Under the pieces are notes generated by a model. It had not been told where the DNA came from. It made no database searches and was given only the letters and a program-made list of their open reading frames with translations. Of a stretch of DNA of 64,000 nucleotides, positions 22,301 to 37,300 are shown piece by piece. Numbering within the stretch: position 1 is the first letter of the stretch; every line of letters starts with the position of its first letter. Both the position numbers and the translations under genes were made by a program. This DNA is from Aphanomyces cochlioides (Eukaryota > Oomycota > Saprolegniomycetes > Saprolegniales > Verrucalvaceae), in contig JAHQRK010000035.1 of the NCBI GenBank assembly GCA_019828595.1, forward strand, positions 1 to 64,000, read 5' to 3'.

Positions 22301-25300
22301 ATCTGCAGTTTTGGACGAGAGCACGACAAATAAATTGGATCTTGCCAATACAAAATATGGGACGAATGTGCAAGAAGTAGCACTCGCTGCGCTGACAGAA
22401 GCGCTGGCTGAGCTACGGTCCAACAGGAGTGGATCAAAGTTTGCAGTCATGCTTGAAAGTCACGGTCGTGAGCCGTGGGCTGGTGATATCGATATCACGA
22501 GTACTGTCGGATGGTTTACGTGTGAATACCCCGTAATGTTTACTCCCACGAGCGAGATAGGCGATATGCTGCTCCAAGTGAAGCAAAAACTCCGGTCAGT
22601 GCCCCACAAAGGATTGTCCTATGGTGCGATCAAATATTTGGTTCCTTTATCAGAATCAACAAAAAAGATCAAAACCCATCGACATCACAATATTTCGTTC
22701 AACTACACTGGTCGCTTCCAAGAAATCAATGCCGAAGAAGGATATTTCAAAATTGCAAATGACATTTCTGTACCGCAGTTCGCCGACGACGAAGCACCTC
22801 TGTCACCTGGAAACCTCTTGTTGTCTCATGAAAGTGGCCAGCTAGTTTTAATGGCCGCGATGGCAGATTGGCAATTTTCATCGTCAGAATTGGAGACGTG
22901 GTGGATCTGTGGATCACTTGGATGCATCGTATTGTCGACCATTGTTTGGATCCATCAACAATTGGAGGTCGGACTCTGTACGATTTACCTCTTCTTGGTT
23001 CCATGTCTGTCGTGAAAGATGTTGAGACTGAACTGCTCGAAACACTCCATCTGCGACCAAGCGATGTGGAGGATATTTACCCTGTGACACCGCTGCAGTC
23101 AGGCTTCCTGTGGGCTATGTTGCAAGACCCTTCCGAGTACGTATTGCAATCGGCTATTGATATTCGAGGGGATTTTGACTTCGTTCGATTTAAATCTTGC
23201 TGGCAAGAATTGACACTACAAACCGATATATTGCGCACAGTGTTTGTGTCGACCACTCATGGCATTTTCCAGGCAGTGACGAAAGACGATTTGACCGAGT
23301 GTCAAATGCTCGACGAGGTTTGGTCGTTTGAAACGTTAGAAGAGAATTCAGAAAGCTATTTCTCTTTGGATCGCCAACGGGGTTTCTCGCTTGCGAGTCG
23401 ATCATTTCAAAGGTTCTGCGGTGTTCGAGTATCAGGTACGGATTTTCTCTTTGCAGACGGGAGTGATCATGTTCGTAGACGGCAGGCTACGTATCTTTTG
23501 GACGAGTCATCATTCTGTGTCGGACGGATGGTCGTCTCCAATCCTTCTGAGTAATTTTATGTCGTTATGCTACGGCGAGAAATTGCAGACTCAGCACGTA
23601 CCATTTAAAAATCACATCGAGTGGATGGTCGCACAAGACACAGAAACTAGCAAATTGTTCTGGAGAGACACTATGAGACACGTGGACGAAACAGCCCCTC
23701 TGTTACTTCCTAAGCCGATGGATCTCAGTAAATCTTCTGCCAAATACTCCACGTTTAGAAATGTCGTACATTTACCCCAAATGAGAGAAGTGTGCAAATC
23801 ACTTGGCACGACCCCGAGCACGGTATTTCGCGCGGCTTGGGCTCTGGTCTTACAGCAATATACTCGACGCGAGTATGTGAAATTTGGGTCTGTTGTTTCA
23901 GGACGAGACTCCGACGTTGAAGGAATCGACAGGTACAATTTATTCATTTCTCAATATTTATATAAGTTTCTTGTAGAATGATTGGGGCCACCATCAACAC
24001 AATTCCAATACTAGTGCATGTTCCACCAACATCTGATGTGGCACAGATCATTTCTAGTGTGCATGACTACTCGGTTAACTTAGTCCACCACGGTCATTGC
24101 AGCATTTTGGACATCAAAGCTTGGGCAGATGTGAAAACATCTCATGATCTGTTTGAGACTATTATGGTCTATGAAAACTATCCTAGCGTCGATTCTCCCC
24201 AGTCGAATCCCGCTCATTTTCCATGGATTTCATAGGAAGGGACGAGTACACTGATGCAAAGCTATCCATTGCAATTATACCCACGGAAGAAAACTACGGT
24301 ATCCACATTTCCTACAAAAATGGAGATACATGCCCAACAATTATTCAGATGCTCGCAGCACGGTTCATCGATGTAACAGCGAAGATAGCATCTTTAGATT
24401 GGATGTCTTCAGGTGTGTCTGATCTCGACAAGCCTCAGGAATACGAGTCATCCGTTATCGTATCGAGCTCGTATGGACCTACAGCTCCATTGCCATATGA
24501 ATTATTACATCAAGCGTTTGAAGAGAGGGCCGTGCGAAAGCCTGATTTGGTCGCGGTCGAGTACGAAGACAAGTCCATTACATACGGAGAGATGAATCAC
24601 CAAGCAACCGTGCTGGCGAGTCGGTTGGTGTCGTTGGGAGTGGGTGTCGGCAGTCGCGTAGCAGTGTTGATGGAACGATGTTTGGAGTTTCCGATTGGCT
24701 TGTTGGCCGTGCTCAAAGCTGGTGGTTCCATGATGCCTCTTGACGCTAGCTTTCCCGTGAATCGATTGAGTTTTATGTTGTCGGACGCGAGCGCGTCAGA
24801 GGTGGTGACGACGGAAGAGTATCGTGGTCAAGTGGAATCTTTGCAGTTGGCAATTCCGGTGGTGTATTTCAGCTCGAGTGAATTGGCGTTGGAGTCGGTG
24901 GTGCCGAGTATATTGAATGAGGCGACCCGTCATGACGAGGCATACGTTGTGTACACTTCGGGATCGACCGGACGACCCAAAGGCGTTCCAGTGCTCCACG
25001 AAGGGGCGGTAAATTGTATCGAATTTGATCTGGGAGACATGTATATATCTGAAGGATTGCGCATGATGCAGTTCCGTGCGATTAGTAGCGATGTCTTTGA
25101 ATGGGAAGTTTGGAAGGCCTTTAGTCGAGGAGCCAGTCTTGTTTTCCGTTCCGAAAATCTATTTGAGACATTGAGGACGGTCGACATTTTGTCGTGTACT
25201 CCAACTGGATTGTCATTGCTAGGCAATCCAAATCATTTTCCGAAGTTAAAGCTCGTCGCTGTGGGTGGAGAAGTTCTGTCGTCAGCCCTGAAAGAGTTAT

Positions 25301-28300
25301 GGTCTCAACACGTTGTCTTGACGAATTGTTATGGTCCCTCGGAGTGCGCCATTCAAACACACGAGTGCAAGATGGACCCCGATGCGCCTGTCACGATCGG
25401 CCATCCCATGCAAAACGTCAACTCGTACATCTTGGACGAGAACATGCGTCCAGTGCCAGCGGGAGTCGTGGGTGAGATATACCTTGGTGGTATTTGTGTC
25501 TCTCCAGGCTACATCAATCTACCCGACCAAACGGCGGAGCGATTCGTAGGCGATCCATTTGTGTCCGGCGGAGGACGCATGTTTCGAACGGGCGACTATG
25601 GTCGGTTGCTTCCGAATGGCCACTTTGAGGTGCACGGACGAAAGGACAGCCAAGTCAAGTTGAAGGGATATCGTATCGAACTGGAAGAAATTGGCGAGGC
25701 CATGATGCGCCACCCACAAGTAACGGCTGCAGTTGCCATTGTCAAAGACCATACACATCTCGTGGGTTTCTTTACTCCAGCGAATGTGGATGTGGACGAG
25801 TTGCGGGAATTGGTGGCGTCGCACTTGCCAGTGTATATGGTCCCTGCAGTGTGGATGGGACTCGAATCCATGCCTCAAAACGTGAGTGGCAAGACGGACC
25901 GGTTGGCACTGGAAGCCATGAATGTCGTGGTTCAAGTGGAGTCGTTGCAGACAGAGGCAGAGAAGCGGATGGCAGAAGTGTGGGCTCAAGTTCTTGCAGT
26001 TGATATTTCACAGATTGGTCCGTCGACTTCCTTTTTTGCTCTTGGAGGAGATTCTATCTCTGCTATTCGTCTTGTTGCCAAAGCAAAACACGTCGGGTTC
26101 AAACTCACGAGTGCTTTGGTTATGAAGAATGCGAGTCTCGCGAGCATGGTTCGTGTGGCAAAACATGAAGAAGTTGTGCTTGCTGTAATTTCAGATGACA
26201 TCCATGGTGAGGTCCCATTGACACCAATTCAATACGCCATGTTCGAGCATCCATGGAAAAACATCAACTACTGGAATTTGTCGATGACGTTGAAGCCTCG
26301 TAATTCTCTTGACCAAGCCAAGCTTGAAGACGCGGTTTCTGCTTTAATCGAGCACCATGACGTGCTTCGAACACGATTTTATCATGACATGGACAAAGGT
26401 TGGCACCAAATGATTCTACCAAAAGCCAACAGTGGCCCGCTGAATGTGCGTTTCGTTCACGTTGATTTCGATGACTTACGCTCGGCAATTCTTGACGTGG
26501 AACAGTCGTTGAGTTTGACCGACGGACCGATTTATGCCGTAACAGTGTTTCTTACTCCAGAAAACGAACAGTACTTGCAATTTACTGCTCATCATGCAGT
26601 AATGGATCTCGTGTCATGGCGAATTCTTGTTGACGATTTAGAGAGTCTATTGTGTGGGAAGCAACTAGATGCAAAATCGATGTCCTTCAAGGCATGGTCC
26701 GAGCTACTGACTGCAAAAGCACTTGACTGGGATGGCTCTGCATGGGATGAGTACATGTGTGATGACGTGGAACCCCCTTCTCATTCGAGGTATGCACTCC
26801 TATGTTTCCACAACTGTGAATATCTTTGTAGCCCTCCTACACACACAATTCGCTCATCTGCAGTTTTGGACGAGAGCACGACAAATAAATTGGATCTTGC
26901 CAATACAAAATATGGGACGAATGTGCAAGAAGTAGCACTCGCTGCGCTGACAGAAGCGCTGGCTGAGCTACGGTCCAACAGGAGTGGATCAAAGTTTGCA
27001 GTCATGCTTGAAAGTCACGGTCGTGAGCCGTGGGCTGGTGATATCGATATCACGAGTACTGTCGGATGGTTTACGTGTGAATACCCCGTAATGTTTACTC
27101 CCACGAGCGAGATAGGCGATATGCTGCTCCAAGTGAAGCAAAAACTCCGGTCAGTGCCCCACAAAGGATTGTCCTATGGTGCGATCAAATATTTGGTTCC
27201 TTTATCAGAATCAACAAAAAAGATCAAAACCCATCGACATCACAATATTTCGTTCAACTACACTGGTCGCTTCCAAGAAATCAATGCCGAAGAAGGATAT
27301 TTCAAAATTGCAAATGACATTTCTGTACCGCAGTTCGCCGACGACGAAGCACCTCTGTCACCTGGAAACCTCTTGTTGTCTCATGAAAGTGGCCAGCTAG
27401 TTTTAATGGCCGCGATGGCAGATTGGCAATTTTCATCGTCAGAATTGGAGACGTGGATGGATCTGTGGATCACTTGGATGCATCGTATTGTCGACCATTG
27501 TTTGGATCCATCAACAATTGGAGGTCGGACTCTGTACGATTTACCTCTTCTTGGTTCCATGTCTGTCGTGAAAGATGTTGAGACTGAACTGCTCGAAACA
27601 CTCCATCTGCGACCAAGCGATGTGGAGGATATTTACCCTGTGACACCGCTGCAGTCAGGCTTCCTGTGGGCTATGTTGCAAGACCCTTCCGAGTACGTAT
27701 TGCAATCGGCTATTGATATTCGAGGGGATTTTGACTTCGTTCGATTTAAATCTTGCTGGCAAGAATTGACACTACAAACCGATATATTGCGCACAGTGTT
27801 TGTGTCGACCACTCATGGCATTTTCCAGGCAGTGACGAAAGACGATTTGACCGAGTGTCAAATGCTCGACGAGGTTTGGTCGTTTGAAACGTTAGAAGAG
27901 AATTCAGAAAGCTATTTCTCTTTGGATCGCCAACGGGGTTTCTCGCTTGCGAGTCGATCATTTCAAAGGTTCTGCGGTGTTCGAGTATCAGGTACGGATT
28001 TTCTCTTTGCAGACGGGAGTGATCATGTTCGTAGACGGCAGGCTACGTATCTTTTGGACGAGTCATCATTCTGTGTCGGACGGATGGTCGTCTCCAATCC
28101 TTCTGAGTAATTTTATGTCGTTATGCTACGGCGAGAAATTGCAGACTCAGCACGTACCATTTAAAAATCACATCGAGTGGATGGTCGCACAAGACACAGA
28201 AACTAGCAAATTGTTCTGGAGAGACACTATGAGACACGTGGACGAAACAGCCCCTCTGTTACTTCCTAAGCCGATGGATCTCAGTAAATCTTCTGCCAAA

Positions 28301-31300
28301 TACTCCACGTTTAGAAATGTCGTACATTTACCCCAAATGAGAGAAGTGTGCAAATCACTTGGCACGACCCCGAGCACGGTATTTCGCGCGGCTTGGGCTC
28401 TGGTCTTACAGCAATATACTCGACGCGAGTATGTGAAATTTGGGTCTGTTGTTTCAGGACGAGACTCCGACGTTGAAGGAATCGACAGGTACAATTTATT
28501 CATTTCTCAATATTTATATAAGTTTCTTGTAGAATGATTGGGGCCACCATCAACACAATTCCAATACTAGTGCATGTTCCACCAACATCTGATGTGGCAC
28601 AGATCATTTCTAGTGTGCATGACTACTCGGTTAACTTAGTCCACCACGGTCATTGCAGCATTTTGGACATCAAAGCTTGGGCAGATGTGAAAACATCTCA
28701 TGATCTGTTTGAGACTATTATGGTCTATGAAAACTATCCTAGCGTCGATTCTCCCCAGTCGAATCCCGCTCATTTTCCATGGATTTCATAGGAAGGGACG
28801 AGTACACTGATGCAAAGCTATCCATTGCAATTATACCCACGGAAGAAAACTACGGTATCCACATTTCCTACAAAAATGGAGATACATGCCCAACAATTAT
28901 TCAGATGCTCGCAGCACGGTTCATCGATGTAACAGCGAAGATAGCATCTTTAGATTGGATGTCTTCAGGTGTGTCTGATCTCGACAAGCCTCAGGAATAC
29001 GAGTCATCCGTTATCGTATCGAGCTCGTATGGACCTACAGCTCCATTGCCATATGAATTATTACATCAAGCGTTTGAAGAGAGGGCCGTGCGAAAGCCTG
29101 ATTTGGTCGCGGTCGAGTACGAAGACAAGTCCATTACATACGGAGAGATGAATCACCAAGCAACCGTGCTGGCGAGTCGGTTGGTGTCGTTGGGAGTGGG
29201 TGTCGGCAGTCGCGTAGCAGTGTTGATGGAACGATGTTTGGAGTTTCCGATTGGCTTGTTGGCCGTGCTCAAAGCTGGTGGTTCCATGATGCCTCTTGAC
29301 GCTAGCTTTCCCGTGAATCGATTGAGTTTTATGTTGTCGGACGCGAGCGCGTCAGAGGTGGTGACGACGGAAGAGTATCGTGGTCAAGTGGAATCTTTGG
29401 GGTTGGCAATTCCGGTGGTGTATTTCAGCTCGAGTGAATTGGCGTTGGAGTCGGTGGTGCCGAGTATATTGAATGAGGCGACCCGTCATGACGAGGCATA
29501 CGTTGTGTACACTTCGGGATCGACCGGACGACCCAAAGGCGTTCCAGTGCTCCACGAAGGGGCGGTAAATTGTATCGAATTTGATCTGGGAGACATGTAT
29601 ATATCTGAAGGATTGCGCATGATGCAGTTCCGTGCGATTAGTAGCGATGTCTTTGAATGGGAAGTTTGGAAGGCCTTTAGTCGAGGAGCCAGTCTTGTTT
29701 TCCGTTCCGAAAATCTATTTGAGACATTGAGGACGGTCGACATTTTGTCGTGTACTCCAACTGGATTGTCATTGCTAGGCAATCCAAATCATTTTCCGAA
29801 GTTAAAGCTCGTCGCTGTGGGTGGAGAAGTTCTGTCGTCAGCCCTGAAAGAGTTATGGTCTCAACACGTTGTCTTGACGAATTGTTATGGTCCCTCGGAG
29901 TGCGCCATTCAAACACACGAGTGCAAGATGGACCCCGATGCGCCTGTCACGATCGGCCATCCCATGCAAAACGTCAACTCGTACATCTTGGACGAGAACA
30001 TGCGTCCAGTGCCAGCGGGAGTCGTGGGTGAGATATACCTTGGTGGTATTTGTGTCTCTCCAGGCTACATCAATCTACCCGACCAAACGGCGGAGCGATT
30101 CGTAGGCGATCCATTTGTGTCCGGCGGAGGACGCATGTTTCGAACGGGCGACTATGGTCGGTTGCTTCCGAATGGCCACTTTGAGGTGCACGGACGAAAG
30201 GACAGCCAAGTCAAGTTGAAGGGATATCGTATCGAACTGGAAGAAATTGGCGAGGCCATGATGCGCCACCCACAAGTAACGGCTGCAGTTGCCATTGTCA
30301 AAGACCATACACATCTCGTGGGTTTCTTTACTCCAGCGAATGTGGATGTGGACGAGTTGCGGGAATTGGTGGCGTCGCACTTGCCAGTGTATATGGTCCC
30401 TGCAGTGTGGATGGGACTCGAATCCATGCCTCAAAACGTGAGTGGCAAGACGGACCGGTTGGCACTGGAAGCCATGAATGTCGTGGTTCAAGTGGAGTCG
30501 TTGCAGACAGAGGCAGAGAAGCGGATGGCAGAAGTGTGGGCTCAAGTTCTTGCAGTTGATATTTCACAGATTGGTCCGTCGACTTCCTTTTTTGCTCTTG
30601 GAGGAGATTCTATCTCTGCTATTCGTCTTGTTGCCAAAGCAAAACACGTCGGGTTCAAACTCACGAGTGCTTTGGTTATGAAGAATGCGAGTCTCGCGAG
30701 CATGGTTCGTGTGGCAAAACATGAAGAAGTTGTGCTTGCTGTAATTTCAGATGACATCCATGGTGAGGTCCCATTGACACCAATTCAATACGCCATGTTC
30801 GAGCATCCATGGAAAAACATCAACTACTGGAATTTGTCGATGACGTTGAAGCCTCGTAATTCTCTTGACCAAGCCAAGCTTGAAGACGCGGTTTCTGCTT
30901 TAATCGAGCACCATGACGTGCTTCGAACACGATTTTATCATGACATGGACAAAGGTTGGCACCAAATGATTCTACCAAAAGCCAACAGTGGCCCGCTGAA
31001 TGTGCGTTTCGTTCACGTTGATTTCGATGACTTACGCTCGGCAATTCTTGACGTGGAACAGTCGTTGAGTTTGACCGACGGACCGATTTATGCCGTAACA
31101 GTGTTTCTTACTCCAGAAAACGAACAGTACTTGCAATTTACTGCTCATCATGCAGTAATGGATCTCGTGTCATGGCGAATTCTTGTTGACGATTTAGAGA
31201 GTCTATTGTGTGGGAAGCAACTAGATGCAAAATCGATGTCCTTCAAGGCATGGTCCGAGCTACTGACTGCAAAAGCACTTGACTGGGATGGCTCTGCATG

Positions 31301-34300
31301 GGATGAGTACATGTGTGATGACGTGGAACCCCCTTCTCATTCGAGGTATGCACTCCTATGTTTCCACAACTGTGAATATCTTTGTAGCCCTCCTACACAC
31401 ACAATTCGCTCATCTGCAGTTTTGGACGAGAGCACGACAAATAAATTGGATCTTGCCAATACAAAATATGGGACGAATGTGCAAGAAGTAGCACTCGCTG
31501 CGCTGACAGAAGCGCTGGCTGAGCTACGGTCCAACAGGAGTGGATCAAAGTTTGCAGTCATGCTTGAAAGTCACGGTCGTGAGCCGTGGGCTGGTGATAT
31601 CGATATCACGAGTACTGTCGGATGGTTTACGTGTGAATACCCCGTAATGTTTACTCCCACGAGCGAGATAGGCGATATGCTGCTCCAAGTGAAGCAAAAA
31701 CTCCGGTCAGTGCCCCACAAAGGATTGTCCTATGGTGCGATCAAATATTTGGTTCCTTTATCAGAATCAACAAAAAAGATCAAAACCCATCGACATCACA
31801 ATATTTCGTTCAACTACACTGGTCGCTTCCAAGAAATCAATGCCGAAGAAGGATATTTCAAAATTGCAAATGACATTTCTGTACCGCAGTTCGCCGACGA
31901 CGAAGCACCTCTGTCACCTGGAAACCTCTTGTTGTCTCATGAAAGTGGCCAGCTAGTTTTAATGGCCGCGATGGCAGATTGGCAATTTTCATCGTCAGAA
32001 TTGGAGACGTGGATGGATCTGTGGATCACTTGGATGCATCGTATTGTCGACCATTGTTTGGATCCATCAACAATTGGAGGTCGGACTCTGTACGATTTAC
32101 CTCTTCTTGGTTCCATGTCTGTCGTGAAAGATGTTGAGACTGAACTGCTCGAAACACTCCATCTGCGACCAAGCGATGTGGAGGATATTTACCCTGTGAC
32201 ACCGCTGCAGTCAGGCTTCCTGTGGGCTATGTTGCAAGACCCTTCCGAGTACGTATTGCAATCGGCTATTGATATTCGAGGGGATTTTGACTTCGTTCGA
32301 TTTAAATCTTGCTGGCAAGAATTGACACTACAAACCGATATATTGCGCACAGTGTTTGTGTCGACCACTCATGGCATTTTCCAGGCAGTGACGAAAGACG
32401 ATTTGACCGAGTGTCAAATGCTCGACGAGGTTTGGTCGTTTGAAACGTTAGAAGAGAATTCAGAAAGCTATTTCTCTTTGGATCGCCAACGGGGTTTCTC
32501 GCTTGCGAGTCGATCATTTCAAAGGTTCTGCGGTGTTCGAGTATCAGGTACGGATTTTCTCTTTGCAGACGGGAGTGATCATGTTCGTAGACGGCAGGCT
32601 ACGTATCTTTTGGACGAGTCATCATTCTGTGTCGGACGGATGGTCGTCTCCAATCCTTCTGAGTAATTTTATGTCGTTATGCTACGGCGAGAAATTGCAG
32701 ACTCAGCACGTACCATTTAAAAATCACATCGAGTGGATGGTCGCACAAGACACAGAAACTAGCAAATTGTTCTGGAGAGACACTATGAGACACGTGGACG
32801 AAACAGCCCCTCTGTTACTTCCTAAGCCGATGGATCTCAGTAAATCTTCTGCCAAATACTCCACGTTTAGAAATGTCGTACATTTACCCCAAATGAGAGA
32901 AGTGTGCAAATCACTTGGCACGACCCCGAGCACGGTATTTCGCGCGGCTTGGGCTCTGGTCTTACAGCAATATACTCGACGCGAGTATGTGAAATTTGGG
33001 TCTGTTGTTTCAGGACGAGACTCCGACGTTGAAGGAATCGACAGGTACAATTTATTCATTTCTCAATATTTATATAAGTTTCTTGTAGAATGATTGGGGC
33101 CACCATCAACACAATTCCAATACTAGTGCATGTTCCACCAACATCTGATGTGGCACAGATCATTTCTAGTGTGCATGACTACTCGGTTAACTTAGTCCAC
33201 CACGGTCATTGCAGCATTTTGGACATCAAAGCTTGGGCAGATGTGAAAACATCTCATGATCTGTTTGAGACTATTATGGTCTATGAAAACTATCCTAGCG
33301 TCGATTCTCCCCCAGTCGAATCCCGCCCATTTTCCATGGATTTCATAGGAAGGGACGAGTACACTGATGCAAAGCTATCCATTGCAATTATACCCACGGA
33401 AGAAAACTACGGTATCCACATTTCCTACAAAAATGGAGATACATGCCCAACAATTATTCAGATGCTCGCAGCACGGTTCATCGATGTAACAGCGAAGATA
33501 GCATCTTTAGATTGGATGTCTTCAGGTGTGTCTGATCTCGACAAGCCTCAGGAATACGAGTCATCCGTTATCGTATCGAGCTCGTATGGACCTACAGCTC
33601 CATTGCCATATGAATTATTACATCAAGCGTTTGAAGAGAGGGCCGTGCGAAAGCCTGATTTGGTCGCGGTCGAGTACGAAGACAAGTCCATTACATACGG
33701 AGAGATGAATCACCAAGCAACCGTGCTGGCGAGTCGGTTGGTGTCGTTGGGAGTGGGTGTCGGCAGTCGCGTAGCAGTGTTGATGGAACGATGTTTGGAG
33801 TTTCCGATTGGCTTGTTGGCCGTGCTCAAAGCTGGTGGTTCCATGATGCCTCTTGACGCTAGCTTTCCCGTGAATCGATTGAGTTTTATGTTGTCGGACG
33901 CGAGCGCGTCAGAGGTGGTGACGACGGAAGAGTATCGTGGTCAAGTGGAATCTTTGCAGTTGGCAATTCCGGTGGTGTATTTCAGCTCGAGTGAATTGGC
34001 GTTGGAGTCGGTGGTGCCGAGTATATTGAATGAGGCGACCCGTCATGACGAGGCATACGTTGTGTACACTTCGGGATCGACCGGACGACCCAAAGGCGTT
34101 CCAGTGCTCCACGAAGGGGCGGTAAATTGTATCGAATTTGATCTGGGAGACATGTATATATCTGAAGGATTGCGCATGATGCAGTTCCGTGCGATTAGTA
34201 GCGATGTCTTTGAATGGGAAGTTTGGAAGGCCTTTAGTCGAGGAGCCAGTCTTGTTTTCCGTTCCGAAAATCTATTTGAGACATTGAGGACGGTCGACAT

Positions 34301-37300
34301 TTTGTCGTGTACTCCAACTGGATTGTCATTGCTAGGCAATCCAAATCATTTTCCGAAGTTAAAGCTCGTCGCTGTGGGTGGAGAAGTTCTGTCGTCAGCC
34401 CTGAAAGAGTTATGGTCTCAACACGTTGTCTTGACGAATTGTTATGGTCCCTCGGAGTGCGCCATTCAAACACACGAGTGCAAGATGGACCCCGATGCGC
34501 CTGTCACGATCGGCCATCCCATGCAAAACGTCAACTCGTACATCTTGGACGAGAACATGCGTCCAGTGCCAGTGGGAGTCGTGGGTGAGATATACCTTGG
34601 TGGTATTTGTGTCTCTCCAGGCTACATCAATCTACCCGACCAAACGGCGGAGCGATTCGTAGGCGATCCATTTGTGTCCGGCGGAGGACGCATGTTTCGA
34701 ACGGGCGACTATGGTCGGTTGCTTCCGAATGGCCACTTTGAGGTGCACGGACGAAAGGACAGCCAAGTCAAGTTGAAGGGATATCGTATCGAACTGGAAG
34801 AAATTGGCGAGGCCATGATGCGCCACCCACAAGTAACGGCTGCTGCTGCCATTGTCAAAGATCATACACATCTCGTGGGTTTCTTTACTCCAGCGAATGT
34901 GGATGTGGACGAGTTGCGGGAATTGGTGGCGTCGCACTTGCCAGTGTATATGGTCCCTGCAGTGTGGATGGGACTCGAATCCATGCCTCAAAACGTGAGT
35001 GGCAAGACGGACCGGTTGGCACTGGAAGCCATGGATGTCGTGGTTCAAGTGGAATCCTTGGAAACAGAGACCGAAGTTCAGTTGGCTACTGTGTGGGCCA
35101 AGGTGCTCGAAGTCGACATCCGAGAAATTGGCCGAAACACGTCTTTCTATTCTTTGGGTGGCGACTCGCTGTCGGTCATCAAGGTAGTGGCAGCTTGCCG
35201 TCAAATTGGTCTAACCACTACGGTTTCGCAAATGTTGAAAGAGCCAACCCTGTCTCGTGCTGCTCTGCAGTGTGGCTTGGACACGGTGTTCGAGTGGCCA
35301 GCTGTCCAGTTGTCTGACCAAGTATTAAGAGACGTGACCCAAGAGTACGAGGTCCCTCTGGGTCTAGATGACTATGTGGTATACCCAGTGACACCACTGC
35401 AGGGCGGTATGTTGTATTCGACCATGACGAGTCGGTCGGCCTATGTGTTGCAGCAAACAATCGAGCTCGACACGGACATGACCTTCGATATGGTTGTCGA
35501 TGGATACCGTCGACTTGCCCAGACACACGAAATTCTTCGAACGACATTTGTGTCTCTCGAATCCGGATTGTTTCAAATTATTCGAAGCGACGTGGCTGGC
35601 CTCCCTGTCAAGGATGTATTCGTCCGTCGATTGGAAGATTACTTGGAGGCCGATCTCGCCCGTGGGTTTGAACTTGGAGACTGGTACTTTGCTCGATTGT
35701 CCTTGGTCACGGATGAACTTGGCGCTTACGCGGTGCTGACGATTCACCACACGCTGTATGATGGATGGTCCTTACCTTTGCTCATGTCCGACTTGGTGGA
35801 TGCATTGCACGGCAAGTCTATTTCGCCTCGACCAAGTTTCCGAGCTTTGGTGGATTACATCCAAGCACAAGACGAGGAGAAGACACGCGCATTCTGGTCT
35901 ACGACGTTGTCCGGAGCTATGCCATCGTTGATAGCACCTGGGAACAGCAAAATGGAATTTTTGGACGAGTCGAATCGAGCTCTCTCGTTTGAGTTACCCG
36001 CAATCGAGTTGGTTCAATGCGCAAAAGAGGCAGGAGTGACCATGGCCACATTGACCAAGTTTGCATGGGCGGTCACCCTGCGCAAATTCTTGCGACAACG
36101 AGATGTTATCATGGGTCAAGTTGTATCGAATCGAAACATCCCGGTCAAAGGAATTGAGAGGTATGCAGATAAGAGCCGTCGTGGACTGACAGTCTGTGTG
36201 TAGAATGTTAGGTGCGACCTTAAGTACTGTGCCATGTCGAGTCCAGATCGAAGACTCCACATCACTTGTTTCAATCCTTCAGACCTTGCAGGCGGATCAA
36301 AACTCGATGCTGGCCCATTCGCATGCGAGTCTTGTAGACGTAAAGAAGTGGAGTGGGGTTGCTGGCGACAAATTGTTTGACACGCTGTTTGTGTTTCAAC
36401 AGATGGACTCTGCGCCGACGCGACGTGCAGTCAGGCAACATACAGACGTTTTGAATGCGTCCACGCACTACGCGTTCGAACTCGAACTATGTGTTGTAGA
36501 CTCTAGCGTGTTTGCTAGCGCGTCAATTGACATATCCGTCCTGTCGTCCACCCATGCTCGATTGATTTTGGAAGAGTTCAAATTTACTTTGAGTCAAGTT
36601 TGTGCTGTGATGGCGTCTGACGGCACACCTGCGGCGTTGTGGAATTTGTCTCCAGTTCAAGATGAAATGATTCGATCGTCATGCTTCGGTCCAGTGGCAT
36701 CCGTTCCATACGAATTAGTGCATCACGCGTTTGAAGAGAGGGCCGTGCGAAAGCCTGATTTGGTCGCGGTCGAGTACGAAGACAAGTCCATTACATACGG
36801 AGAGATGAATCACCAAGCAACCGTGCTGGCGAGTCGGTTGGTGTCGTTGGGAGTGGGTGTCGGCAGTCGCGTAGCAGTGTTGATGGAACGATGTTTGGAG
36901 TTTCCGATTGGCTTGTTGGCCGTGCTCAAAGCTGGTGGTTCCATGATGCCTCTTGACGCTAGCTTTCCCGTGAATCGATTGAGTTTTATGTTGTCGGACG
37001 CGAGCGCGTCAGAGGTGGTGACGACGGAAGAGTATCGTGGTCAAGTGGAATCTTTGCAGTTGGCAATTCCGGTGGTGTATTTCAGCTCGAGTGAATTGGC
37101 GTTGGAGTCGGTGGTGCCGAGTATATTGAATGAGGCGACCCGTCATGACGAGGCATACGTTGTGTACACTTCGGGATCGACCGGACGACCCAAAGGTGTA
37201 CCCGTGCTGCACCAAAGTGTTATGAACACAATTGCGTTCTCGTTTGACGAAATGTTCGCCGAAGGTTTGAAGGTTGCTCAGTTGTTATCAATTGCATTCG

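Noticed and set aside
23436..23456. Shorter 21-nt intron ending TTTGCAG in the C domain
   Set aside because: It keeps the wrong frame (SDHVRRRQ...). The 43/44-nt choice restores HHSVSDG and tolerates the one-base length difference between copies.
23391..23478. Frame beginning LRVDHFKGSAVFEYQ as the true C-domain core
   Set aside because: It would need an abrupt one-base shift after DRQRGF. The spliced alternative RGFSLASRSFQRFCGVRVSDGRLRIFW is continuous and fits the C-domain pattern.
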